From: Clostridium_AD frigoriphilum
GTDB lineage: Bacteria; Bacillota; Clostridia; Clostridiales; Clostridiaceae
Assembly (NCBI RefSeq): GCF_036541405.1
Contig: NZ_JAZHFS010000022.1
Location: forward strand, 7,907-71,906
Length of the DNA: 64,000 nt
Reading direction: 5' to 3'
Shown: positions 9,212 through 18,496 of the stretch, piece by piece
Position numbering within the stretch: the first letter of the stretch is position 1
Layout of the letters: every line of letters starts with the position of its first letter
Program-made: the position numbers and the translations under genes
The notes under the pieces: model-generated
Told to the model about the DNA's origin: nothing
Database searches by the model: none
Seen by the model: only the letters and a program-made list of their open reading frames with translations

Positions 9212-11779
9212 ATGTTTACCTTAAATGTCAATGGCAAAGATTCAGTTTCTAATACGGACAAACCTTTATTGTCTTATTTAAGAGATGATTTAAGAATTAC
9301 TTCTGCAAAAGATGGTTGCAGTGAAGGTGCCTGCGGAACGTGTACCGTTTTAATAGATGGAAAAGCGGTAAAAGCATGTGTACAGAAAGTTTCTAAATTT
9401 GTAGGAAAACATATTCTAACAGTTGAAGGCTTAAGCCCTCACGAAAAAGAAGTTTATGAACATTGTTTTGCAGAGGCTGGTGCAGTTCAATGTGGTTTTT
9501 GCATTCCTGGAATGATAATTTGTGCAAAAGCATTACTTGATACCAATTTAAATCCAACAAGAATAGATGTGAAAAAAGCAATTAATGGCAACATTTGTCG
9601 TTGTACTGGTTATAAAAAAATTGAAGAAGCTATTTTAATGGCGGCAAAATATATAAGAGATAATCTTCAAATACCGGTCTCTCCAAGTGAATTGAAAATG
9701 GCACAAAGATTTAAACGTGTTGATGCAGCTGAAAAAATAAATGGAACAGGCATTTTTGTAGATGACATTGAATTACCTGGTATGATTTATGCAAAAGCCA
9801 TTCATTCTAAATATCCAAGAGCTATTATAAACAAAATTGATATTAGCAAAGCCGCGGCTCACCCAGACTGTGTGAAAATTTTACTAGCTAAGGATGTTCC
9901 GAGTAATGTTATTGGGCATATAAAACAAGACTGGGATGTACTTATGGCTGAAGGTGAAACTACCAGGTATGTAGGAGATGCACTAGCACTTGTAGCAACA
10001 TACCATAAAGATAAACTAGATGAAGTATGCCAATTAGTTGAAGTTGATTACACCGAGTTGAAACCGATTACGTCACCAACAGATGCTTTAAAGGCGGATT
10101 CACCTTTAATTCATGTCGATGGAAACATCATGAGCCGTGCTATTCTTCAACGTGGAAATGCAGCAGAGGCAATTAAAAATTCTAAATATGTAGTAACAAA
10201 AAAATATCGAACGCCACCTCAAGAACATGGATTTATGGAGCCTGAGTGTGCAATCGCTATGCCTGAAGGAAAGGATGGAATCTTGCTATACTCAGGTTCA
10301 CAGTCTGTGTATGATGAACAACGTGAAATATCAAATATGCTTCAAATTCCTCAAGATAAAGTACATTGTCATTCCCAGCTTGTTGGAGGTGGATTTGGTG
10401 GCAAGGAAGACATGAGTGTTCAACACCATGCAGCATTAATGGCATGGCATACTAAAAAACCAGTTAAAGTCAAATTCACAAGACAAGAAAGTTTAGATTA
10501 TCATACTAAGCGTCATCCAATGGACATGGAGTTTACTCTAGCATGTGATGAAAAAGGTTATTTAACAGCAATGAAAGGTTTTATTATAGCGGATACAGGT
10601 GCATATGCATCTCTCGGTGGACCTGTATTAGAGAGAGCATGCACACATGCAGCTGGACCATACAATTACCAAAATATTGATATTTTGGGTATGTCAGTCT
10701 ATACTAATAACGTTGTTAGTGGAGCTTTCAGAGGATTTGGTGTAACACAAAGTTGCTTCGCTACTGAAAATAATATTAACCTACTCGCAGAGATGGTAGG
10801 TATTACGCCTTGGGAAATCCGTTATCGTAATGCAATACGTCCTGGTCAAGTATTACCAAATGGTCAAGTAGCAGATGAAAGTGTCGCTATGGCTGAATGT
10901 TTGGAGGCTATTAAAGATGTATACGAATCAAGTCCATATGCAGGTCTTGCTATAGCATTAAAAAATAGTGGAACAGGTGTAGGCAACAAGGACATTGGGC
11001 GTTGCATTTTATCCATCGAAGACGGTAAAGTTCATATTCGAACCTCTGCTGCATGTATGGGGCAAGGTATTGCAATAATGTGTACTACTGTGCTTTGTGA
11101 AACAACTGGCTTAGATCCTGCTCTTATTATCCATGAAAGAGCGGATACTGTTCGTACCCCTAATGCAGGAACTAGTACTGCTTCTAGGCAGACCGTAATG
11201 ACTGGAGAAGCTATAAGGCGAGGGTCTGAAAAATTGAAGATAGAATTAGATAAGGGATTAACGCTTAGTGATTTGGAGGGACAAGAATTTTATGGAGAAT
11301 ATTCTGCAAAGACAGATCGTATGGGTGCTATAAAAGAGAATCCAATTAGCCATGTAAGTTATAGTTATGGAGCTCAAGTTGTTATCCTAAATAAGGACGG
11401 AAAAGTTGAAAAAGTGGTTGCGGCATTTGATGTTGGAACACCAGTTAATATCCAATCTGTTGAAGGACAAATTGAAGGCGGCATAGTCATGGGCCTTGGA
11501 TATGCAATGACTGAGGAATTTAAAGTTGAAGAAGGTTATCCTAAAACAAAACTAGGTACACTAGGGCTTATGAGAGCAAAGGATGCTCCAAAGCTTGAGG
11601 TTATTCTTGTACATGCTAAAGGAAAAATCCCTGAAACTTATGGAGCCAAAGGTTGTGGCGAATTATGTTTGATTCCAACAGCTCCGGCATGTTCCCATGC
11701 TTATTACAGATTAGATGGCAAATTACGTACACAACTACCATTAAAAGATACATTTTATAAAAAGTCGAAGAATAAATAA
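9212..11779 (+). CDS. xdhD: Selenium-dependent xanthine dehydrogenase-like protein (FeS + molybdenum fusion)
   Basis: An 855-residue molybdenum hydroxylase combining the two [2Fe-2S] domains (CSEGACGTCTVLIDGKAVKAC near 35-55 and CGFCIPGM...NICRCTGY near 93-131) with the large molybdopterin-binding chain. Molybdenum-site motifs include GGGFGGKEDMSV, GAFRGFGVTQ and a C-terminal YGAKGCGELCL holding the catalytic Glu. There is no FAD domain, as in E. coli XdhD, so electrons must leave through a partner (the FAD chain at 15077 is one candidate). No in-frame TGA occurs; the selenium in this family is a labile cofactor, not selenocysteine. It hydroxylates a purine such as xanthine. GGGAGG precedes the ATG by six bases. 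The symbol follows the E. coli homologue and is tentative. Confidence 0.88.
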   Translation: MFTLNVNGKDSVSNTDKPLLSYLRDDLRITSAKDGCSEGACGTCTVLIDGKAVKACVQKVSKFVGKHILTVEGLSPHEKEVYEHCFAEAGAVQCGFCIPGMIICAKALLDTNLNPTRIDVKKAINGNICRCTGYKKIEEAILMAAKYIRDNLQIPVSPSELKMAQRFKRVDAAEKINGTGIFVDDIELPGMIYAKAIHSKYPRAIINKIDISKAAAHPDCVKILLAKDVPSNVIGHIKQDWDVLMAEGETTRYVGDALALVATYHKDKLDEVCQLVEVDYTELKPITSPTDALKADSPLIHVDGNIMSRAILQRGNAAEAIKNSKYVVTKKYRTPPQEHGFMEPECAIAMPEGKDGILLYSGSQSVYDEQREISNMLQIPQDKVHCHSQLVGGGFGGKEDMSVQHHAALMAWHTKKPVKVKFTRQESLDYHTKRHPMDMEFTLACDEKGYLTAMKGFIIADTGAYASLGGPVLERACTHAAGPYNYQNIDILGMSVYTNNVVSGAFRGFGVTQSCFATENNINLLAEMVGITPWEIRYRNAIRPGQVLPNGQVADESVAMAECLEAIKDVYESSPYAGLAIALKNSGTGVGNKDIGRCILSIEDGKVHIRTSAACMGQGIAIMCTTVLCETTGLDPALIIHERADTVRTPNAGTSTASRQTVMTGEAIRRGSEKLKIELDKGLTLSDLEGQEFYGEYSAKTDRMGAIKENPISHVSYSYGAQVVILNKDGKVEKVVAAFDVGTPVNIQSVEGQIEGGIVMGLGYAMTEEFKVEEGYPKTKLGTLGLMRAKDAPKLEVILVHAKGKIPETYGAKGCGELCLIPTAPACSHAYYRLDGKLRTQLPLKDTFYKKSKNK

Positions 11780-11831
11780 TATAGAATAAAGAATATAAAT
11801 AAGCATAGCATTTAGAAAGTGAGGCATGCAA

Positions 11832-12455
11832 TTGGAAACTAATGGTATCATACTGGTTGCTGGTTTATCAAGTCGTATGGGAGAATTTAAACCACTTTTA
11901 AAGATAGATGGTAAAACTATGATTGAACACAGCGTTGATAGCATGCTCTATTCTGGTGTAAATCAAGTCATTGTTGTCTTAGGATATCGAGGTGAAGAAA
12001 TTGAAGTTCTACTGAAAAGTAAATATGATACCTCTAGGTTAGTATTTACACATAACCTAAAATATGCAGAAACAGACATGTTAGCCTCTGTAAAAATTGG
12101 AATCGCGGCACTTAATAACTGTGATGCATTTTATCTCCTTCCAGGAGATATGCCAGCAATTGATACTAAAACCTTTCTTGAGGTTAAGGAAACCATGGTA
12201 AAGAGTAATGCTATGATAGTATTTCCTACTATTGATGGGCACCGTAAACATCCACCCTTGGTTTCACAAAGTTGTATAAATTATATACTTCAGTTTCAAA
12301 ATGATGGTGGTCTTCGTGAGGTATGGAAATTTTTCGAAAATGAAATAAAAACAGCTCCTGTTGATGACTACGGTTGCACAATTGATGCTGACACAAAAGC
12401 AGATTATCATAGGATTGTTAACTACATGGAGAGTAAGAGTAATTATAAAGTTTGA
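11832..12455 (+). CDS. ygfJ: MocA/YgfJ-type molybdenum cofactor nucleotidyltransferase
   Basis: About 208 residues, a MobA-like NTP-transferase of the MocA/YgfJ maturation group. It keeps the signature IILVAGLSSRMGEFKPLLKI and the metal site LLPGDMPAID. MocA proteins transfer CMP to molybdopterin to make the dinucleotide cofactor used by xanthine-dehydrogenase-type hydroxylases. YgfJ members are tied to selenium-dependent ones. The location between two such hydroxylases agrees. GTGAGG sits one base before ATG 11826 but seven bases before TTG 11832, so TTG is the better start; the ATG adds only two residues. Gap to the upstream gene is about 50 bp and to the next 46 bp. Confidence 0.88.
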   Translation: METNGIILVAGLSSRMGEFKPLLKIDGKTMIEHSVDSMLYSGVNQVIVVLGYRGEEIEVLLKSKYDTSRLVFTHNLKYAETDMLASVKIGIAALNNCDAFYLLPGDMPAIDTKTFLEVKETMVKSNAMIVFPTIDGHRKHPPLVSQSCINYILQFQNDGGLREVWKFFENEIKTAPVDDYGCTIDADTKADYHRIVNYMESKSNYKV

Positions 12456-12501
12456 GGTGTTTATACAAATACCTATTAATTAAATGTATAGGAGGAACTA
12501 A

Positions 12502-14616
12502 ATGGAATCTATTAGTAATTCTGTAAAGAAAAAAGACCATGATACAAAAATAAACGGTCGTGCACTTTATGTAGATGATCAAGTTATGGAGGGTATGAAT
12601 TATGGTAGACTATTACACTCCGCAAAGGCAAAGGCACGTATAACAAATATTATTCTTCCTGAATTACCAAAGGGTTATTTTATTGTTGACAAAAATGACG
12701 TACCAGGTATAAACCTCGTTCACATTGTTCTTGATGATACTCCTGTTTTTGCCAATGATACAGTAGAATATGTTGGTGATCCGATTTTGATGGTTGTCGG
12801 TCCAGATTTAAAAAAAGTAAATAAAATATTAAATGAAATTGTTGTTGTATATGAAGAACTAGTACCAATTCTTGACATGCTTAAATCTGATACTGTTTTT
12901 TTTAACTATAACTTTGAAAAAGGAGATATAGATAAGGCCTTAAAAGAAGCTGATCATGTTTTCATAGAGACTTTTCAAACTGGTTACCAGGAACAAGCAT
13001 ATCTTGAAACACAAGGTATGATTGCTTATCCTCATGATGGACGAATTACCGTACGTGGTTCTATGCAGTGCCCCTACTATATAAAAGGTGCAGTTTCCAA
13101 AGCAATGGGTTATGAAGACAAGGATGTCCAAATTATTCAAGATGTTACTGGTGGTGGATTTGGTGGCAAAGAAGCGTTCCCATCAATTCTAGCTTGTCAA
13201 ATTGCTGTAGCCGCAAAAAAAGCAAACAAACCAGTTAAAATAATTTTTGATAGACGAGAAGATATGGAATACACTTCAAAACGGCATCCATCTATTAGCA
13301 CATATAAAGTAGCTATTAAGGACAATAGAATTACTGGTATGGATGTTGATGTTATGTTTAATGGTGGAGCATATACCACACTTTCGGCTGTTGTTTTGCA
13401 GCGAGGTTTAATTTGTTCAAATGGTGTATATCGCATAGATAATCTTCGCGTTGCTGGGCGTGCTATGAAGACAAATACTGTACCTTGTGGCGCATATCGT
13501 GGCTTTGGTGCACCTCAAACTTTTTTTGCAGTAGAAATGATCATGGATCATATCTCAAAAAAAATGGAGATTGATTCCCTTGAACTTAAAGAAAAGTATA
13601 TGGTTAAACAATATGATTCTACTTCTACAAGTGGCAAATATCATTTCCATGTGCCCCTACCTGAAATGATAGAGCGAATTGATGTTCTTACTGATTACCG
13701 TGCAAAACGAGAATTATATAAGAATCAAACTGGCAGATATCACAAAGGGATTGGTCTGTCTATGTATTACCATGGATGTGGTTTTACTGGTAGTGGAGAG
13801 AGAGATTTAATTAAGGCCGTTGCTAAAATCAGGAAAAACAAGGATGATACAGTAGACATTCTCGCAAGCAACGCAGATATTGGTCAAGGCTTAAAAACTA
13901 CCTTCTGTAAAATTGTTGCGGATACCCTAGGAATTTCTTACGATAGGGTATTAAATATTAATCCAGATACAGATCTTGTTCCAGATTCAGGTCCAACTGT
14001 TGCAAGCCGCTCGCTAATGACCGTTGGAGAATTACTTAAGCGTGCAGCGAAGCGACTTAAGACGGAATGGAAATCCGGAGAAGAACAAATTATAGAAGAA
14101 CATTTTGTTGAACCTGATTTTGTAATCCCTTTTAGTATAGAGAAATTCAGAGGAGATGCATATCCAACCTATTCATGGTCTGTTAATGTTATTGAAGTAG
14201 AAGTAGACACACTTACAGCCACTACAGAAATTCTTGGAGCATGGGGTATTTTTGATGTCGGTGTTCCGATTGATATGAATATAATACTCGGACAGATGCA
14301 AGGTGGATTCCTTCAGGGTATTGGTTATGCCTCCATGGAACAAATGGATTACAATGATAAAGGCATGATTCGTAATAATAATTTAAGTGATTATACAATA
14401 CCAACATCCGTTGATGTACCAAATCTTGTGACTGAAATAATGAATAATCCATATACCCACGGCCCATATGGAGCAAAAGGTGCAGGAGAACTTCCTCTCG
14501 TTGGAGCGGCTCCAGCTTATGTTGAAGCAATGGAAAATGCGCTTTGCGAAAACCTATATAAAGCTCCATTTACAACAGAAGATACCATGAAAGTACTACA
14601 AAGGGGGCTTAAATAA
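12502..14616 (+). CDS. xdhA: Xanthine dehydrogenase-type hydroxylase, molybdenum-binding subunit
   Basis: A 704-residue molybdopterin chain of a three-subunit molybdenum hydroxylase. Motifs: GGGFGGKEAFPSI and PCGAYRGFGAPQTFF (molybdenum-site loops), SNADIGQGLKTTF, and GPYGAKGAGELPLV with the catalytic Glu. The N-terminus (KKKDHDTKINGRALYVDD) is the usual a/b-hammerhead start. It is clearly paralogous to the second half of the fused enzyme at 9212 but lacks the FeS region, which is a separate gene just downstream. GGAGG lies before ATG 12502. The TAA stop overlaps the next ATG as TAATG, so translation is coupled. Substrate is likely a purine; the symbol follows the E. coli XdhABC naming. Confidence 0.88.
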   Translation: MESISNSVKKKDHDTKINGRALYVDDQVMEGMNYGRLLHSAKAKARITNIILPELPKGYFIVDKNDVPGINLVHIVLDDTPVFANDTVEYVGDPILMVVGPDLKKVNKILNEIVVVYEELVPILDMLKSDTVFFNYNFEKGDIDKALKEADHVFIETFQTGYQEQAYLETQGMIAYPHDGRITVRGSMQCPYYIKGAVSKAMGYEDKDVQIIQDVTGGGFGGKEAFPSILACQIAVAAKKANKPVKIIFDRREDMEYTSKRHPSISTYKVAIKDNRITGMDVDVMFNGGAYTTLSAVVLQRGLICSNGVYRIDNLRVAGRAMKTNTVPCGAYRGFGAPQTFFAVEMIMDHISKKMEIDSLELKEKYMVKQYDSTSTSGKYHFHVPLPEMIERIDVLTDYRAKRELYKNQTGRYHKGIGLSMYYHGCGFTGSGERDLIKAVAKIRKNKDDTVDILASNADIGQGLKTTFCKIVADTLGISYDRVLNINPDTDLVPDSGPTVASRSLMTVGELLKRAAKRLKTEWKSGEEQIIEEHFVEPDFVIPFSIEKFRGDAYPTYSWSVNVIEVEVDTLTATTEILGAWGIFDVGVPIDMNIILGQMQGGFLQGIGYASMEQMDYNDKGMIRNNNLSDYTIPTSVDVPNLVTEIMNNPYTHGPYGAKGAGELPLVGAAPAYVEAMENALCENLYKAPFTTEDTMKVLQRGLK

Positions 14617-15083
14617 TGATAAAGTTTATACTTAATGGAAAAGATATTACATCCATTGCCAATGCAAATCAGAGATTGCTGGATGTACTTCGAAATGAGT
14701 TTCACATAACTGGAGTAAAATGTGGCTGCAAAGAGGGAGAATGCGGTGCTTGCTCTGTCATTCTTGATGGGAAATTGGTTAACTCTTGCATGGTAGCTAT
14801 GGGCAGCATAGAAGGAAGTACTGTTATTACCATTGAAGGTTATCGCGAAACAAAACGTTTTGATGTTCTTAGTAGCGCATATTCATCTGTTAGTGCTGTC
14901 CAATGTGGATTTTGTATTCCTGGGATGATACTAGCGTCTGAATGTATACTTGTCAAAAATCCAAATCCCACTGAAGCAGATATTCGTGATGGGATTTCTG
15001 GAAATCTTTGTAGATGCACCGGATATAATTCAATAGTTAATGCAATTGGTATTGCAGCAAAGGAGGGGAAAGGATTATGGTAA
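14616..15083 (+). CDS. xdhC: Xanthine dehydrogenase-type hydroxylase, [2Fe-2S] subunit
   Basis: A 155-residue ferredoxin-like subunit with both clusters of the family: plant-type CGCKEGECGACSVILDG (about 34-50) and the helical CGFCIPGM...NLCRCTGY (about 96-135). It passes electrons from the molybdenum chain (12502) to the FAD chain (15077). Its ATG overlaps the upstream stop, and its own stop overlaps the next start (ATGGTAA at 15077-15083), so the three chains are made in step. Length is normal for the family. The gene order is Mo, FeS, FAD. Confidence 0.93.
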   Translation: MIKFILNGKDITSIANANQRLLDVLRNEFHITGVKCGCKEGECGACSVILDGKLVNSCMVAMGSIEGSTVITIEGYRETKRFDVLSSAYSSVSAVQCGFCIPGMILASECILVKNPNPTEADIRDGISGNLCRCTGYNSIVNAIGIAAKEGKGLW

Positions 15084-15895
15084 ATAAATATCTACCAACA
15101 TCGCTTAAAGTAGCATTAGACATCCTTGCAACTGAAGTCGTCACTCCTTACGCTGGAGGTACGGATTTAATGATTAAACCAGATGAAAATGTAAACTATT
15201 TGTTTCTTAATAAAGTAACTGAGATGAAAAACATTGTAGAAGATGATAAGTATATCCGTATTGGTGCTGCCTGCAGCTTTACTGATATTATTGAAAATAA
15301 ACTTATACCTAGCATTCTAAAGGAAGCATCAGCAGAGATTGCAGCGCCAGCAATCCGTAACTTAGGTACTGTAGGTGGTAATATTTGCAATGGATCTGCT
15401 AAGGCTGACAGTGCATTAATCTTTTTCTTGGCGAACTCTAAATTACGTCTTGTAAGTAACAAAAGTGAGCGTGTAATTCCAATTACTGAATTCTATCTAG
15501 GTAAAAAAAAGACTTGCATTCATTCTGATGAACTACTAGTTGAAATTCTTATGAGTAAAACAGGTCTTAATAATTATTATTATAAAAAGGTCGGTGCAAG
15601 AAATGCTTTGGCTATCGCGAGAGTATCTTTTGCTGGAGTTCTTAATGTACAAAATGGTAAAATTTCTAGCTGCTCTACTGCATTTGGTGCAGTAAGTGAT
15701 GTTATCGTAAGACGGGCTGATATCGATGTTATGCTTGTTGGCAAAACTATTGAAGAAGCTAAAATTGTAAAAGAAGATTATCTTAAAAAATACGATCAGG
15801 AGATTGTTCCTATCAAAGGTAGAATTTCTGCTGAATATAGGAAAACTGTATGTATGAATTTACTTCGTGACTTTCTTGAAAGCAATGGAATTTAA
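15077..15895 (+). CDS. Xanthine dehydrogenase-type hydroxylase, FAD-binding subunit
   Basis: A 272-residue FAD chain of the CO-dehydrogenase medium-subunit/XDH type. FAD-binding motifs are YAGGTDLMIKP (about 26-36) and the loop IRNLGTVGGNICNGSAKADS (about 92-111); the C-terminal CODH-like domain follows. It receives electrons from the FeS chain and reduces NAD or ferredoxin. It is close in type to E. coli YgfM/XdhB. Because the fused enzyme at 9212 has no flavin domain and no other FAD chain is in the window, this subunit may serve both enzymes (inference). The start overlaps the upstream stop. Confidence 0.9.
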   Translation: MVNKYLPTSLKVALDILATEVVTPYAGGTDLMIKPDENVNYLFLNKVTEMKNIVEDDKYIRIGAACSFTDIIENKLIPSILKEASAEIAAPAIRNLGTVGGNICNGSAKADSALIFFLANSKLRLVSNKSERVIPITEFYLGKKKTCIHSDELLVEILMSKTGLNNYYYKKVGARNALAIARVSFAGVLNVQNGKISSCSTAFGAVSDVIVRRADIDVMLVGKTIEEAKIVKEDYLKKYDQEIVPIKGRISAEYRKTVCMNLLRDFLESNGI

Positions 15896-15932
15896 TTCGT
15901 AATATTAATAACCTTAGCACATTTAAACACAA

Positions 15933-15980
15933 ATTCAGTTTACAAATATATTTATTTTATTGATTAATTGTAAACTGAAT
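15933..15980. repeat. 13-bp inverted repeat overlapping the permease promoter
   Basis: ATTCAGTTTACAA (15933-15945) is exactly repeated in inverse as TTGTAAACTGAAT (15968-15980), 22 bases apart. The right arm contains the -35 hexamer of the promoter at 15968-15996. No T-run follows, so an operator bound by a dimer is more likely than a terminator. Confidence 0.6.
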
Positions 15981-15996
15981 GTTGCTTTACTATAAT
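15968..15996 (+). promoter_or_regulatory. Promoter of the NCS2 permease gene
   Basis: TTGTAA (15968-15973), a 17-bp spacer and TATAAT (15991-15996). This leaves an untranslated leader of about 120 bases before the permease ATG. I looked for the conserved loops of a guanine/xanthine riboswitch there and did not see them. Confidence 0.6.
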
Positions 15997-16123
15997 AAAA
16001 TCAGCCTAATTAATTAGAATGAAGGTGGAGAGATTAACGTTTTTGTTATTGCCATGTAGTTAATGTGTAAACAATACACTCTTTTAACATTAAAAATTCA
16101 TATCTTATTAGGGGGTTATATCC

Positions 16124-17494
16124 ATGTCAAAAGTAAAAAACGTAGACATTGTAAAGATAGACAAAGTAAATGAAATGCTTCCAATTGCTCAACTTGCTAC
16201 GCTAGGCCTTCAACATGTCCTAGCGATGTATGCAGGTGCAGTTGCTGTGCCTCTAATTATTGGTGTTGCTGTTGGTTTAACACCAGCCCAACTTTCATTT
16301 CTAGTGGCTGCTGACTTATTCACTTGTGGTATTGCGACACTATTACAAGCAATTGGAATAGGATCCTATGTAGGAATTAGGCTACCCGCAATTTTAGGTT
16401 GTACCTTTGCAGCTGTTGGCCCACTAATCATTATAGGAAAAAGTTTAGGAATGCAAACTGCCTATGGCTCAATAATGGTCGCCGCAATCATAGTTATACT
16501 TATTGCACCATTATATGGTAAGATACTAAAGTTTTTTCCGACTATAGTTACGGGCACTGTTGTTACAATGATTGGTCTTTCCTTAATTAATGTTGGTGTG
16601 ACTAGTATTGGTGGTGGTTCTCAACTTCTAGGATCAAAAAATTTCGCAAGTCCAAGAAATCTTCTACTTGCTGGCTTTGTAATGATCGTAGTTCTTCTTT
16701 CAAATAAATATTTCAAAGGATTTTTTCAGGCGATTTCTATTCTAAATGGAATAGTTTTAGGAACTATAGCCGCATCATTTATGGGAACGGTCGATTTTTC
16801 ACAGGTTGCAAATGCAAAGTGGATAAGTTTAGTACATCCTTTTAACTTTGGTTTGCCTAAATTTGATTTAGGTTCGACAATTATGATGACTTTTGTAATG
16901 CTTGTAGTAATGATTGAATCAACAGGAACATACCTTGGTATAGGTAAAGTCTGTGGTAAGGATATAACACAGAAAGATATTGTACGTGGACTTCGCGCAG
17001 AAGGAATTGCAACATTTTTAGGTGGCATATTTAATTCCTTTCCTTATACCACATTCAATCAAAATTTAGGACTTTTGGCACTTAGCAAAGTAGTAAGCCG
17101 TTTTGTTGTTATCGCTTCTGGTATCATTCTTATTGCGCTTGGCTTGATTCCCAAATTTGCAGCCTTAGCTACAATTGTTCCTCAACCAGTTATTGGAGGA
17201 GCTACGACTATAATGTTTGCAATGGTTGCAGTAGCCGGAATACAAATGCTTGCAAAAGTAGATTTTAGTAGAAATTCAAATATGTTAGTTGTTGCCTGTT
17301 CTATTGGGATAGGCCTTGGAATTACTGCTGTACCTACCTTATTTGAACAAACACCTACAATTTTTAAGTCTATATTTAGTAGTGGCATAGTTTCTGCTTC
17401 AGTAGTTGCGGTGTTACTTAATGCTTTCATGAATCACGATGATAAAAATGCTCACACCGATATAAAACTCTCTGAAACAAATTTGGATGCATGA
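16124..17494 (+). CDS. NCS2-family purine (xanthine/urate) permease
   Basis: A 456-residue nucleobase:cation symporter-2 with about 14 hydrophobic segments. The first helix carries the family QH pair (ATLGLQHVLAMYAGAVAVPL). The signature region reads FNQNLGLLALSKVVSR, the bacterial xanthine/urate permease motif, and helix 8 has the conserved acidic VVMIESTGTYLGIG. It imports a purine base with H+ or Na+ across the cytoplasmic membrane. It lies downstream of two molybdenum hydroxylases, so xanthine or urate is the likely substrate; sequence alone does not separate XanQ-, PbuX- and UacT-like specificity. It has its own promoter with an overlapping dyad. AGGGGG precedes the ATG. Confidence 0.9.
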   Translation: MSKVKNVDIVKIDKVNEMLPIAQLATLGLQHVLAMYAGAVAVPLIIGVAVGLTPAQLSFLVAADLFTCGIATLLQAIGIGSYVGIRLPAILGCTFAAVGPLIIIGKSLGMQTAYGSIMVAAIIVILIAPLYGKILKFFPTIVTGTVVTMIGLSLINVGVTSIGGGSQLLGSKNFASPRNLLLAGFVMIVVLLSNKYFKGFFQAISILNGIVLGTIAASFMGTVDFSQVANAKWISLVHPFNFGLPKFDLGSTIMMTFVMLVVMIESTGTYLGIGKVCGKDITQKDIVRGLRAEGIATFLGGIFNSFPYTTFNQNLGLLALSKVVSRFVVIASGIILIALGLIPKFAALATIVPQPVIGGATTIMFAMVAVAGIQMLAKVDFSRNSNMLVVACSIGIGLGITAVPTLFEQTPTIFKSIFSSGIVSASVVAVLLNAFMNHDDKNAHTDIKLSETNLDA

Positions 17495-17528
17495 TTCTAA
17501 AATTTCAATGCTAGTAACTGAAAGATAT

Positions 17529-17554
17529 GGATAACTTATATTAATAAGTTATCC
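17529..17554. terminator. Hairpin between convergent permease and mutarotase genes
   Basis: GGATAACTTAT and ATAAGTTATCC form an 11-bp stem around a four-base loop, lying between two convergent stop codons. The T-runs on either side are weak, so termination strength is uncertain. Confidence 0.55.
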
Positions 17555-17589
17555 TCTAAAATGAAGTTCAAAATATTAACTAGCAAGCA

Positions 17590-18468
17590 TCATTCTATTA
17601 TAGATATCTTATAACTATATTTAAATTCTTGTCCACTAGTTAATAAAACAGACCCCTCCTTCTCCTTAAATTCACCAGTAAAATCTTCATAATCAGCATG
17701 TCCAAACCAGGGTTCAATACATAAAAATGGTGCCCCCCCTTTTGGTGCCCATATTCCCATATAAGGAAATCCTTTAAATTCTACTGATACAGACTTCTCA
17801 TGATTTTTAGATTTTATAGTTATTTTATCAGATTTTAAACCATCAAATACTAAAGCATCATCTTTGAATAATTCTTTTGAAAGTAACATAATATCAGTAT
17901 CCTTTAAACCTTCTTTCCTATTATGTGAATAATAACCATCTTTAGTTATTTCCATTATGTCACTTGTTTCTTTCTCATTAAATTCAAGATAATAGTCTTC
18001 TATTTTTTCATTTTTTTCAATAGGACACATAAAAGCGGGATGTGCACCTATTGAAAATGTTATATCCTTATTATCTAAATTTTTAACATTGTATGTTACC
18101 TTAACAACATTTTCTTCAATTGTATAATTAATAAACAAAGAAAATTTATATGGATATATTTTCATAATATCCTCAGAATATTTTAATTCAAAGGTAATTG
18201 AATTTTTAGTTTGTGATACAAATTTAAAATCTGATATCCTACCAAATCCATGAGATGGCAGATCATATATATTCTCATCAATCCTATATTTTGAACCTAC
18301 TAAGTTTCCGACTATTGGAAACAAAATTGGTGAATGATACTTCCAATATCTCGGGTCTCCATTCCAAAGGTACTGCGTTCCTTCTTTTTTCCCAGTAATT
18401 GAATGTAGTTCTGCTCCATGGCTACTCGCTGTTATTTTAATTATTGAGTTTTCTAAAGAATAAATCAT
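17590..18468 (-). CDS. Aldose 1-epimerase-family protein (LacX-type)
   Basis: About 292 residues of the galactose mutarotase-like beta-sandwich superfamily, the branch labelled 'aldose 1-epimerase family' (LacX/YihR-like). Motifs: WNGDPRYWKYHSPILFPIVG near the N-terminus, the catalytic-type SIGAHPAFMCP (His) and CIEPWFGHAD near the C-terminus with the acidic residue. It probably interconverts sugar anomers in the cytoplasm. AAAGGAAG lies six bases before the ATG; an adjacent upstream TTG is also possible. It sits 28 bp after the RpiR-type regulator, which often controls sugar-phosphate genes, and the two are probably co-transcribed. Substrate is unknown. Confidence 0.85.
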   Translation of the reverse strand: MIYSLENSIIKITASSHGAELHSITGKKEGTQYLWNGDPRYWKYHSPILFPIVGNLVGSKYRIDENIYDLPSHGFGRISDFKFVSQTKNSITFELKYSEDIMKIYPYKFSLFINYTIEENVVKVTYNVKNLDNKDITFSIGAHPAFMCPIEKNEKIEDYYLEFNEKETSDIMEITKDGYYSHNRKEGLKDTDIMLLSKELFKDDALVFDGLKSDKITIKSKNHEKSVSVEFKGFPYMGIWAPKGGAPFLCIEPWFGHADYEDFTGEFKEKEGSVLLTSGQEFKYSYKISIIE

Positions 18469-18496
18469 CAAATACTTCCTTTCTTATTTTATTCCT

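Noticed and set aside
9212..11779. Selenocysteine in the selenium-dependent xanthine dehydrogenase
   Set aside because: No in-frame TGA occurs; the selenium in this family is a labile cofactor.
15997..16123. Purine riboswitch in the permease leader
   Set aside because: I could not find the conserved loop sequences and stems of a guanine or xanthine riboswitch.
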